Assembly (NCBI RefSeq): GCF_022206305.1
Contig: NZ_JAKOIW010000003.1
Coordinates: 124,001 to 188,000 of the forward strand
Direction: 5' to 3'
Origin: Gordonia sp. 'Campus'
Lineage (GTDB): Bacteria; Actinomycetota; Actinomycetes; Mycobacteriales; Mycobacteriaceae
DNA length: 64,000 nt
In this document: in pieces, positions 56,851 to 64,000 of the stretch
Numbering within the stretch: position 1 is the first letter of the stretch
Layout: the number at the start of each line of letters is the position of its first letter
The notes under the pieces: generated by a model
Database searches by the model: none
What the model was told of the DNA's origin: nothing
What the model saw: the letters and a program-made list of their open reading frames with translations, nothing else
Translations under genes and position numbers: made by a program

Positions 56851-58014
56851 TCAGCCGGCGTCGGCCACGATGATGGGTTTGATGCAGTCGTCGAGCTTGG
56901 CGGAGAAGATGTGATAGCCCTCGGCGATGTGCTCCAACGGGATGCGATGGGTGACAATGTCGTTCGGCTTGAAGTAGCCGTTCTGGATGTGCTCGAACAG
57001 GCGGGGCCACTGCCGTTTGACCGGGCATTGGTTCATGTTCAGCGTCAGCCCTTTGTTCATCGCGTCACCGAACTTCACCGCGCTGAACATCGGCCCGTAG
57101 GCGCCCATGACCGAGACGGTGCCACCCTTGCGCACCGAATCGATCGCCCAGTTCAGAGCGATGGGGGAGCCGCCCTGCAACTTGAACTTCGCGGCGGTCA
57201 CATGCTGGAGGAAGTTGCCGTCGGCCTCGGCGCCCACGGCGTCGATCACACGATCGGCACCGATGTTGTCGGTGATGTTCTTCAAGTGGACGATGATGTC
57301 GTCGTACTCGGCGAAGTTGTATGTCTCGGCGTGCGCGAACTGCGCCGCCTTGTCCAACCGGTACTGCAGGTGATCGATGACGATCACCCGGCCGGCGCCC
57401 ATGAACCATGCCGACCGCGCCGCGTACAAGCCGACCGGACCGGCTCCGAAGACGATGACGGTCTCGCCCTGCCGGATGTCGGCGAGCTGTGCACCGAAGT
57501 ATCCGGTGGACAACGCGTCCGTCAGGAGCAGGGCGTCTTCGGGGTCCATCCAGTCCGGGATGATGGTCGGACCGACATCCGCGAACGGAACACGGACGAA
57601 CTCCGCCTGACCCCCGTCATAGCCGCCGCAGGTGTGCGAGTACCCGTAGATGCCCCCGACCGCCGTCGCGTTCGGATTCACGTTGTGGCAGTTGGAATAC
57701 AGGCCTCGGGCGCAGAAGTAGCACGTTCCGCAGTACACGTTGAACGGCACCATGACCCTGTCGCCGACCTCGAGGTTGCGCACCGAACCCCCGACCGATT
57801 CGACGACGCCGATGAACTCGTGCCCGAAGGTCATTCCGGGACGGGTGTCGGGCATCATGCCGTGGTACAGATGCAGGTCGGACCCGCAGATTGCCGCATG
57901 GGTCACCCGGACGATCGCGTCGTTGGGGTGCTCGATGCGGGGCACCGGCTTCTCCTCGACGCGGACCTTGTAGGGACCGCGGTAGACCATCGCCCGCATG
58001 GTGTCAGCACTCAT
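56851..58014 (-). CDS. Zinc-dependent alcohol dehydrogenase (MDR superfamily)
   Basis: A 387-residue MDR enzyme. Catalytic zinc residues are Cys in AAICGSDLHLYHG (near residue 43) and the His-Glu of FGHEFIGVV (near 64); the structural zinc motif CGTCYFCARGLYSNC (near 94-108) has all four Cys. The Rossmann motif FGAGPVGLYAARSAW is near residue 188. It resembles the formaldehyde/threonine-dehydrogenase-like branch with an extended loop. The start is 58014 or 57999. It oxidises an alcohol with NAD(P); substrate unknown. Followed by a small membrane-anchored hypothetical gene. Confidence 0.88.
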   Translation of the reverse strand: MSADTMRAMVYRGPYKVRVEEKPVPRIEHPNDAIVRVTHAAICGSDLHLYHGMMPDTRPGMTFGHEFIGVVESVGGSVRNLEVGDRVMVPFNVYCGTCYFCARGLYSNCHNVNPNATAVGGIYGYSHTCGGYDGGQAEFVRVPFADVGPTIIPDWMDPEDALLLTDALSTGYFGAQLADIRQGETVIVFGAGPVGLYAARSAWFMGAGRVIVIDHLQYRLDKAAQFAHAETYNFAEYDDIIVHLKNITDNIGADRVIDAVGAEADGNFLQHVTAAKFKLQGGSPIALNWAIDSVRKGGTVSVMGAYGPMFSAVKFGDAMNKGLTLNMNQCPVKRQWPRLFEHIQNGYFKPNDIVTHRIPLEHIAEGYHIFSAKLDDCIKPIIVADAG

Positions 58015-58163
58015 GCGCGAAGGCTTACCCTCGCGTCACATCGACAAACCTGGTGGCGAGGTGGCCGGGTCGGTTGCCACCCCCGCATGCGGGCTCGTCG
58101 AGCCTCGGAATGAGGTGTACAAAAGTAACCCGAGTACGAGACCGCCCCGGGAGAGGACCGTCG

Positions 58164-58958
58164 ATGTCAGTGGTGTCTTATGTGATTGCCGGGTCCGAGG
58201 CGACCGGGGGTGCCGGTATCCAAGCCGATCTGCGTACGTTCGCACAGCTCGGCACCTACGGTGTCGGGACGATCACGTGCATCGTGTCCTTCGACCCGAA
58301 GGCGGGTTGGGGTCATCGTTTTGTGCCGATCGACCCGGCGGTGATCGCGGACCAGATCGAGGTGGCCACCGCGGCCCACGAACCCGATGTGGTCAAGATC
58401 GGCATGCTGGGCACCCCGGCGACGATCGCGACGGTGGCCGAAGCCCTGGCGTCCCGGCGGTGGCGACACGTCATCGTCGATCCGGTGCTCATCTGCAAGG
58501 GCCAGGAGCCCGGAGCTGGATTGGACACCGACAACGCACTGCGCTCGCAGATCCTGCCGCTGGCCACCGTGGTGACGCCCAACCTCTTCGAGGCGGCCAC
58601 ACTCGCCGGGATGGACGAGCTCACCTCGGTCGATGACCTCGCTGAGGCCGCCCGCCGCATCCATGACCTCGGCCCCGGCGTCGTGGTCGTCAAAGGTGGC
58701 GTCGGACTCCCCGGCGATGACGCAGTCGACGTCGCGTTCGACGGCACCGACGTGACCGTGCTGCGGGCGCCGAAGGTGGGCGACGAACGCGTGTCGGGCG
58801 CCGGTTGCGTGTTCGCGGCCGCGACCACCGCGGAACTGACGAAGGGCGCCGACGTGCTGGACGCCATCCGGACCGCCAAGCAGTTCACCCACGACGGGAT
58901 CGTCGGGCGCCTCGCCTCTCGCGCCCCCTTCGACGCGGTTTGGCACGGCGCGCGCTGA
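58164..58958 (+). CDS. Pyridoxal/hydroxymethylpyrimidine kinase (PdxK/ThiD-like)
   Basis: A 264-residue ribokinase-fold kinase. IAGSEATGGAGIQADLRTFA near residue 8 is the ThiD/PdxK substrate motif; VVTPNLFEAATLAGMDEL near residue 137 and RVSGAGCVFAAATTAEL near 212 mark the ATP and anion-hole regions, with Cys in the GAGC position as in the ThiD-derived pyridoxal kinases. It phosphorylates a vitamin B6 or pyrimidine precursor. ATG 58164 has GGGAGAGGA upstream; the frame is open from 57891 without coding character. No thiamine genes are near it, so B6 salvage is the better guess. Confidence 0.82.
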   Translation: MSVVSYVIAGSEATGGAGIQADLRTFAQLGTYGVGTITCIVSFDPKAGWGHRFVPIDPAVIADQIEVATAAHEPDVVKIGMLGTPATIATVAEALASRRWRHVIVDPVLICKGQEPGAGLDTDNALRSQILPLATVVTPNLFEAATLAGMDELTSVDDLAEAARRIHDLGPGVVVVKGGVGLPGDDAVDVAFDGTDVTVLRAPKVGDERVSGAGCVFAAATTAELTKGADVLDAIRTAKQFTHDGIVGRLASRAPFDAVWHGAR

Positions 58959-58983
58959 CCCGCCACGGGCGTAGCGTGTGGCC

Positions 58984-60097
58984 ATGTCCACAACCTCCGA
59001 CGCTGCGGTCGTCGGCGCCGGGATCATCGGCCTGTCAACCGCATATCACCTTGCCCGACAGGGTCTTTCGGTCACTCTCTACGAGTCGGGCCGGCCCTGG
59101 TACGGCCAGTCGGCCGGGCAGTCCCGCATCTTCCGCCACGCACACGACGACCCGAGACTCGTCGAGCTGGCCGTTCGAGCACGCCATCAATGGGACGAGT
59201 GGTCCGACTACCTAGGCACCCCAACCCCACTGATCTCCTCCGACGGTGCCGTCGCACTGGGCGGCGCGGTCACCGATCGACACGCGATTCTCGAACGCGC
59301 CGGCGTGGAAGTCGTATCGCTCGACCCCGCGTCGCTTCTGGAGATCCTGCCGGTGCTCGCGGAGTACGACGGTGAGGCGATGCTCGACGTCCGCGGCGGT
59401 TCCATCGACACCCGAGCCGCGATATCCGGGCTCGCGAACAGGTTTCGCGACGACTTCGTCCACGAGGAGGTCATCGCCGTCCACCAGGACGGTGACGCCG
59501 TCTCCGTCCGGACACCCACCACACTGGGGAAACACGGCACAGTCGTGGTGTGTGCGGGGCGGGACCGCGGCGCTCGCACGCGGAGTGGGCCTGATGCTCC
59601 CGCTGCGCCTGGGCGCGCACGTTCGCGTGTCTTTTCGAGTGCGGGACAACACACTTCGGCTTCCGACGCTGCAGGACGCCAGCGGTTGCTTCGGTGCCGC
59701 AGGTGTCTATGCCGCGGTGTACCCCGACCGGTCGGCCTACGGCCTGGGGATTGCCGACGACGTCGACGCCCTCGACGACGGAGCGATCGTCGATGGGGGC
59801 AGGCTCGGGGATCTGGCAACTGCGGCGTCGCGGTATGTGACAACCGCACTGCCCGGTCTCGATCCCACCCCGCTCGAGACCGTGCACTGCTGGGTGACGA
59901 GGCTGCCGTGGGGCGACGACGGTATGGCCATCTGGCGCACGGGATCGGTCGTCGCGGTGGCTGGCCACAACATGTTCAAACATGCGCCCGTCATCGGCGA
60001 AGCCCTCGCACGGACCGTGGTCGAGGGACGGGTTCCGGCCGGGTTCGGTCCCGGCGACCGCCTGGGGGACCCCCGCCAGGGGGACCCGACGGTCTGA
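58984..60097 (+). pseudogene. FAD-dependent oxidoreductase (DAO family) broken by a +1 frameshift
   Basis: The N-terminal half (frame of 58984) has GAGIIGLSTAYHLARQGLSV, the DAO-family FAD motif, and continues to VVVCAG at about 59559. The family sequence then goes on in the next frame, as GTAALARGVGLMLPLRLGAH, to a C-terminal VVAVAGHNMFKHAPVIGEAL, ending at 60097. The switch falls in a GGGG run at 59556-59559; removing one G restores VVVCAGGTAALARG exactly. It is either a recent inactivation or a base error in a homopolymer. If intact, the protein would be a sarcosine/amino-acid-oxidase-like enzyme of about 370 residues. Confidence 0.8.
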
Positions 60098-60215
60098 GAC
60101 CCGGACTCGCTCGCTGTCGGGGCGGCGCGTGGTGTCAGAGTGGCGTCCTGCGGGTAGTCGTGCGAGATCACGGTGTCGGCGACGGCGCCACCAGCCACCA
60201 CCGTCGAGGAGTGCC

Positions 60216-62003
60216 ATGTCCGACACCGTTGCAGACGTCGTGTTGAACCGATTGCGGGAGTGGGGGGTTCGCCAGATCTTCGGTTACCCCGGAGACGGCA
60301 TCAACGGTTTGCTCTCGGCGTGGGACCGCGCCGGCAACGACCCGCAGTTCGTCCAGTCGCGTCACGAGGAGATGAGTGCGTTCCAGGCTGTCGGGTACGC
60401 GAAGTTCTCGGGCCAGGTCGGGGTCTGCGCCGCGACCAGCGGCCCGGGCGGCATCCATCTGCTGAACGGCTTGTACGACGCGAAGCTCGACCATGTGCCG
60501 GTGGTGGCGCTGGTCGGACAGACCGAACGTTCGGCGATGGGCGGTGCGTATCAGCAGGAGATCGACATGCTGGCGCTGTACAAAGACGTCTGCAGCGACT
60601 TCGTCCAGATGTGCTTGGTGCCCGAGCAGATTCCCAATCTCATCGACCGGGCCATCCGCGTCGCTGTCGCCGAGCGGGCGCCCACCGCGCTGATCTTTCC
60701 CTCCGACGTGCTCGATCTGGACTACGAGCCGCCGCAGCAGGCCTTCAAGCAGGTGCCGTCCAGTTTCGGGATGACGCGTCCGACGCAGGCACCTGACGCC
60801 GCGGCGATCCGGCAGGCAGCGGAGATCCTCAACGCGGGCGAGCGGGTGGCGATGCTGGTGGGGCAGGGCGCCAAGGACTGCGTTTCCGAACTGACGGCCG
60901 TCGCCGACGCACTCGGTGCCGGGTGCGCGAAGGCGCTGCTGGGGCGGGACGTCTTACCGGACACGCTGCCGTGGGTCACCGGATCGATAGGGCTGCTCGG
61001 GACGACGGCGAGTCACCACCTGATGACCGGGTGCGACACCCTGCTCACCGTCGGGTCGAACTTTCCGTACTCGCAATTTCTCCCGTCCTTCGGTCAGGCA
61101 CGAGGAGTTCAGATCGATCACTCGCCGAAGACGATCGGGATGCGATATCCGAATGAGCTCAACGTCGTCGGCGACGCCCGGGCAACGCTGCAGGCCCTCA
61201 TCCCGCTGCTGGAGACCAAGAGCGACCGGACGTGGCGGGACGAGGTCGAAACCGCGGTCGAACAGTGGTGGGCGACGGCAACCGAGCAGGCGATGACCGA
61301 CGCGGACCCGATCAACCCGATGCGGATCTTCCACGAGTTCTCCGCGAGGGCTCCCGCTGACTCGATCGTGACGGCGGACTCCGGCACCGCGGCGGACTGG
61401 TACGCGCGGCACATCGTGTTCCGGAACGAGATGCGTGGTTCGTTGTCGGGGACGCTCGCCACGATGGGCCCTGCTGTCCCGTACGCCATCGGTGCCAAGT
61501 GGGCACATCCGTCCCGGCCCGCCATCGCCTTCGAGGGCGACGGGGCGATGCAGATGAACGGGCTGGCCGAGATGATCACCGTCGCCCACTACTGGCGGCA
61601 GTGGACCGACCCCCGCCTCGTCGTCGCCGTGTTGCACAACAACGACCTCAATCAGGTGACCTGGGAACAGCGGGCTATGTCCGGGTCCCCGAAATTCGCT
61701 CCCTCGCAGAATCTTCCCGATGTCGACTACGCAGCGTTCGCTCGCAGCATCGGACTCGTCGGGATCAACGTCGACAACCCCGATGACCTCGGTGCCGCGT
61801 GGGACACCGCGTTGTCGGCAGACCGGCCTGCCCTGCTGGATGTCCGGTGCGATCCCACGGTGCCGCCGATACCACCACACACGACGCGCGAGCAGGTCCT
61901 GGCCCTCGGGAAGTCCCTCCTCAAGGGCGACGAGGACGCGTCGTCCGTCGTCGAGAACGTGGCCAAGCAGAGCATCGGGCGGTTCCGTCCCGGCACGGAC
62001 TGA
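60216..62003 (+). CDS. Thiamine-pyrophosphate enzyme (pyruvate oxidase/acetolactate synthase-like)
   Basis: A 595-residue three-domain enzyme. SRHEEMSAFQAVGYAKFSGQ near residue 48 has the catalytic Glu. The C-terminal domain has the TPP motif FEGDGAMQMNGLAEMITVAH (near 438) with N supplied by LHNNDLN about 30 residues later. The layout matches pyruvate dehydrogenase/oxidase (PoxB-like) rather than acetolactate synthase, since the FAD domain is kept but acetolactate-specific residues are not clear. GAGGAG precedes ATG 60216. It probably decarboxylates a 2-keto acid at the membrane. It lies downstream of the broken oxidoreductase. Confidence 0.85.
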   Translation: MSDTVADVVLNRLREWGVRQIFGYPGDGINGLLSAWDRAGNDPQFVQSRHEEMSAFQAVGYAKFSGQVGVCAATSGPGGIHLLNGLYDAKLDHVPVVALVGQTERSAMGGAYQQEIDMLALYKDVCSDFVQMCLVPEQIPNLIDRAIRVAVAERAPTALIFPSDVLDLDYEPPQQAFKQVPSSFGMTRPTQAPDAAAIRQAAEILNAGERVAMLVGQGAKDCVSELTAVADALGAGCAKALLGRDVLPDTLPWVTGSIGLLGTTASHHLMTGCDTLLTVGSNFPYSQFLPSFGQARGVQIDHSPKTIGMRYPNELNVVGDARATLQALIPLLETKSDRTWRDEVETAVEQWWATATEQAMTDADPINPMRIFHEFSARAPADSIVTADSGTAADWYARHIVFRNEMRGSLSGTLATMGPAVPYAIGAKWAHPSRPAIAFEGDGAMQMNGLAEMITVAHYWRQWTDPRLVVAVLHNNDLNQVTWEQRAMSGSPKFAPSQNLPDVDYAAFARSIGLVGINVDNPDDLGAAWDTALSADRPALLDVRCDPTVPPIPPHTTREQVLALGKSLLKGDEDASSVVENVAKQSIGRFRPGTD

Positions 62004-62121
62004 CGGCGAGTGGGGCGGGAACGGTGCGGGCCGGTGTCATCCCGCCCCGGTCCGTACCCATGGATTCCGAGGTGGTGCATCCTGGACACAGCACGTATGT
62101 CGTCGAGCAGAGGAGAACCGG

Positions 62122-63654
62122 GTGGCCACGACGCCTGAGGAAGTGGATGTGCTGATCGTCGGGGCCGGCATCTCCGGCATCGGTGCAGCGCGTTACCTGC
62201 GAACCGAGCATCCCCGCAAGTCGATGATCATCGTCGAGGCTCGCGACAACGCGGGCGGGACCTGGGATCTGTTCCGCTACCCGGGAATCCGATCCGACTC
62301 CGATCTGCACACCTTCGGCTACGAGTTCAAGCCGTGGACCGACAAACAGGCCATCGCCGACGCACCGCGCATCCTCGACTACCTGCACGAGACCATCGAC
62401 GAGAACGAGCTCGCCGGCAAGATCCGGTACGGCCACCGGGTCGTGGCGGCGGCGTGGTCCTCCGAGAGGGCCCGCTGGCTCGTCGACATCGAACGCACCG
62501 ACACCGAACGCACCGACACCGATCAGGGCGGGAGCGGACACGAGCCGGAGCGCGTCCAGATCAGCGCCAGATGGATCTTCTGCGGATCCGGTTACTACGA
62601 CTACGAGAAGGGCTTCGCACCAGAGTTCGCGGGGCAGGAGCGGTTCCGCGGTCAGATCGTTCATCCACAGCACTGGCCGGAAGACCTCGACTACGCAGGC
62701 AAGCGAGTGGTGGTCATCGGCAGCGGGGCAACCGCGGTGACCCTGCTACCGGCGATGGCGGAGGAAGCTGCGCACGTCACCATGCTGCAGCGCACACCGA
62801 CCTACATCATCCCGTTGCCGCGCGAGGACGCGATCGCCAACACCTTGAAGAAGGTCCTCGGCGACAAACGCGGCTATGCGTTGACACGACAGAAGAACGT
62901 CGCGCAGCAGCGGATCCTGTTCGAACTGTGTCAGCGCTTCCCGAAGGTCGCTCGACGGCTGATCCGCAAGATCAACGAGTCACAGCTCCCGGCCGGATAT
63001 CCCGTCGACGAGCACTTCAAACCGCCATACAACCCGTGGGATCAACGCCTCTGTGTTGTTCCCGACGCGGATCTCTTCCGCACCCTCCGGTCCGGCACGG
63101 CGTCGATCGTCACCGACCGCATCGACAGTTTCACCGAGAACGGCATCCTGCTCGAGAGCGGCCAGGAACTCGAGGCCGACATCATCGTCACCGCCACCGG
63201 CCTCAACATCAAGATCATCGGCGGTATCGACCTCAGCGTCGACGGTGATCCCGTGTTTCTGCCCGACACCGTCGTCTACCGGGGAATGATGTTGTCGGGC
63301 GTCCCGAACTTCGCGCTCGCCATCGGTTACACCAATGCCTCGTGGACGCTGAAGATCGGCCTGCTGTGCGAGTACTTCTGCAAATTGCTCGCGCACATGG
63401 ACTCTCACGGTCATGACACGGTCTGGGCGGTAGCGGATCCGTCGATGCCGACCCGTCCGCTGCTCGACTTCGGCGCCGGATATGTCCAGCGAGCGCTGGA
63501 CACCTTGCCGAAGCAGGGTCCTGAGGCCCCGTGGGTCATGTCCATGAGCTACTACACCGATCGACGACTGTTCCGGGGCAGCGTCGTCGACGACAATCTC
63601 CGGTTCTCGGGAGCAGGAGACCGCTCACGGACCCCGGCTGAGACGCACATCTGA
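62122..63654 (+). CDS. Baeyer-Villiger-type FAD monooxygenase (EthA-like)
   Basis: A 510-residue flavin monooxygenase. VGAGISGIGAARYLRTEHPR near residue 14 binds FAD, FRGQIVHPQHWP near residue 176 is the Baeyer-Villiger fingerprint FxGxxxHxxxWP, and VVVIGSGATAVTLLPAMAEE near 198 binds NADPH. It inserts oxygen beside a carbonyl, or oxidises sulfur, as EthA does. GTG 62122 has AGAGGAGAA upstream; the frame is open back to 61720 only because it overlaps the TPP gene. A tandem 15-base repeat (62491-62520) codes for ERTDT twice in a surface loop near residue 125. Confidence 0.88.
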   Translation: MATTPEEVDVLIVGAGISGIGAARYLRTEHPRKSMIIVEARDNAGGTWDLFRYPGIRSDSDLHTFGYEFKPWTDKQAIADAPRILDYLHETIDENELAGKIRYGHRVVAAAWSSERARWLVDIERTDTERTDTDQGGSGHEPERVQISARWIFCGSGYYDYEKGFAPEFAGQERFRGQIVHPQHWPEDLDYAGKRVVVIGSGATAVTLLPAMAEEAAHVTMLQRTPTYIIPLPREDAIANTLKKVLGDKRGYALTRQKNVAQQRILFELCQRFPKVARRLIRKINESQLPAGYPVDEHFKPPYNPWDQRLCVVPDADLFRTLRSGTASIVTDRIDSFTENGILLESGQELEADIIVTATGLNIKIIGGIDLSVDGDPVFLPDTVVYRGMMLSGVPNFALAIGYTNASWTLKIGLLCEYFCKLLAHMDSHGHDTVWAVADPSMPTRPLLDFGAGYVQRALDTLPKQGPEAPWVMSMSYYTDRRLFRGSVVDDNLRFSGAGDRSRTPAETHI

Positions 63655-63716
63655 GCGGGCCGCGTGCCCGGATGGGGCCGACTCGGACCCATTCCGGGAC
63701 GACGCGGGCTCGGTGG

Positions 63717-64000
63717 TCACATCCGGGCGAACCGAGCGAGCCAGTAGCAGTAGACGCCGTAGGCGGCGATCCCGACTGCCGCGGCGACCATCAGCACCTG
63801 GCCGGCGGGTAGCCCGGCCAGAGACTTCACCGCACCGTCGATACCGGTCGCCTTCGAGGGGTCGGCAGTCGCGACCGCGACGATGACGAGAATCCCGGTG
63901 CCCACCAGAACGGCACCCTTTCCGCAGTAGCCGATGATCCCGGCAAGGGTGGCGCCCTTGTCGTCCGAGATCTTGAGATCGTCGAGGAATGAGCGGCTCG
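63717..64000 (-). CDS. DUF1206 membrane protein, 5' end outside the window
   Basis: The C-terminal 93 residues of a minus-strand gene that continues past the right edge. The visible part has a short charged helix (SFLDDLKISDDKG), a membrane segment (GKGAVLVGTGILVIVAVATA), the motif DPSKATGIDGAVKSLAGLPA and a last span ending AAYGVYCYWLARFARM. This is one unit of the repeated DUF1206 domain; full proteins carry three. Function of the family is unknown, found mainly in actinobacterial membranes. Confidence 0.8.
   Translation of the reverse strand, partial: SRSFLDDLKISDDKGATLAGIIGYCGKGAVLVGTGILVIVAVATADPSKATGIDGAVKSLAGLPAGQVLMVAAAVGIAAYGVYCYWLARFARM

Overview
The window is GC-rich actinobacterial DNA, most likely from a mycolic-acid bacterium close to Gordonia. 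This rests on gene content, not on a marker gene: a mycofactocin-type short-chain dehydrogenase, an F420-type luciferase-like oxidoreductase, a DUF222/HNH (13E12-like) protein, DUF1206 and DUF2945 proteins, FadD and Baeyer-Villiger enzymes, GTG starts, many 4-bp stop/start overlaps and several apparently leaderless promoters. No rRNA, tRNA, CRISPR array or intact insertion sequence was recognised.

Layout. 1-3908: two overlapping dynamin-like GTPases, the first cut by the window edge. 3933-7266: a minus-strand methyltransferase, mycofactocin-type SDR and amidohydrolase, divergent from a LysR regulator. 7407-15728: a type VII secretion-associated polymorphic toxin module with an SseB-like protein, a small helical partner, a 2108-residue Rhs toxin, an overlapping HEAT-repeat candidate immunity protein and an AT-richer orphan. 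15815-20775: a catabolic operon (isocitrate-lyase-family lyase, LeuC-like and LeuD-like hydro-lyase subunits, MHS importer) facing an IclR regulator. 20858-27860: M23 peptidase, small protein, TetR regulator, and a branched-chain-type ABC importer whose two permeases and one ATPase are fused. 27983-31235: ArsR-VOC pair, M15 peptidase, and a YCII protein with an ECF sigma factor. 31439-32677: DUF222/HNH protein with a probable SOS box. 32901-43891: lipid, redox and membrane genes: FadD, crotonase, a glutathione peroxidase/DUF1295/flavoprotein operon, a molybdoenzyme/ferredoxin-reductase-like pair, a PadR/membrane-protein pair, an LLM oxidoreductase. 44086-49242: a PAS-GGDEF-EAL protein, a sugar porter and a nitronate monooxygenase. 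49249-55988: SDR/HTH pair, MarR/DoxX pair, paired SMR exporters, YihY protein, an epimerase-like protein and a SnoaL protein. 56127-64000: a decayed uracil-DNA glycosylase fragment, a hypothetical protein, zinc alcohol dehydrogenase, PdxK/ThiD-like kinase, a frameshifted FAD oxidoreductase, a TPP enzyme, a Baeyer-Villiger-type monooxygenase and an edge-truncated DUF1206 protein.

Most blocks are regulator-plus-target modules, and several have a clear inverted repeat where the operator should lie (LysR, IclR, ArsR, PadR, HTH, MarR). The least ordinary items are the Rhs toxin module, including a dispersed genomic repeat that has become in-frame coding sequence inside the Rhs gene; the lyase/LeuCD/MHS operon of unknown substrate; the triple-fusion ABC importer; and two decayed gene fragments in intergenic DNA. 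All family assignments are from motif recognition by eye; no database search was run.
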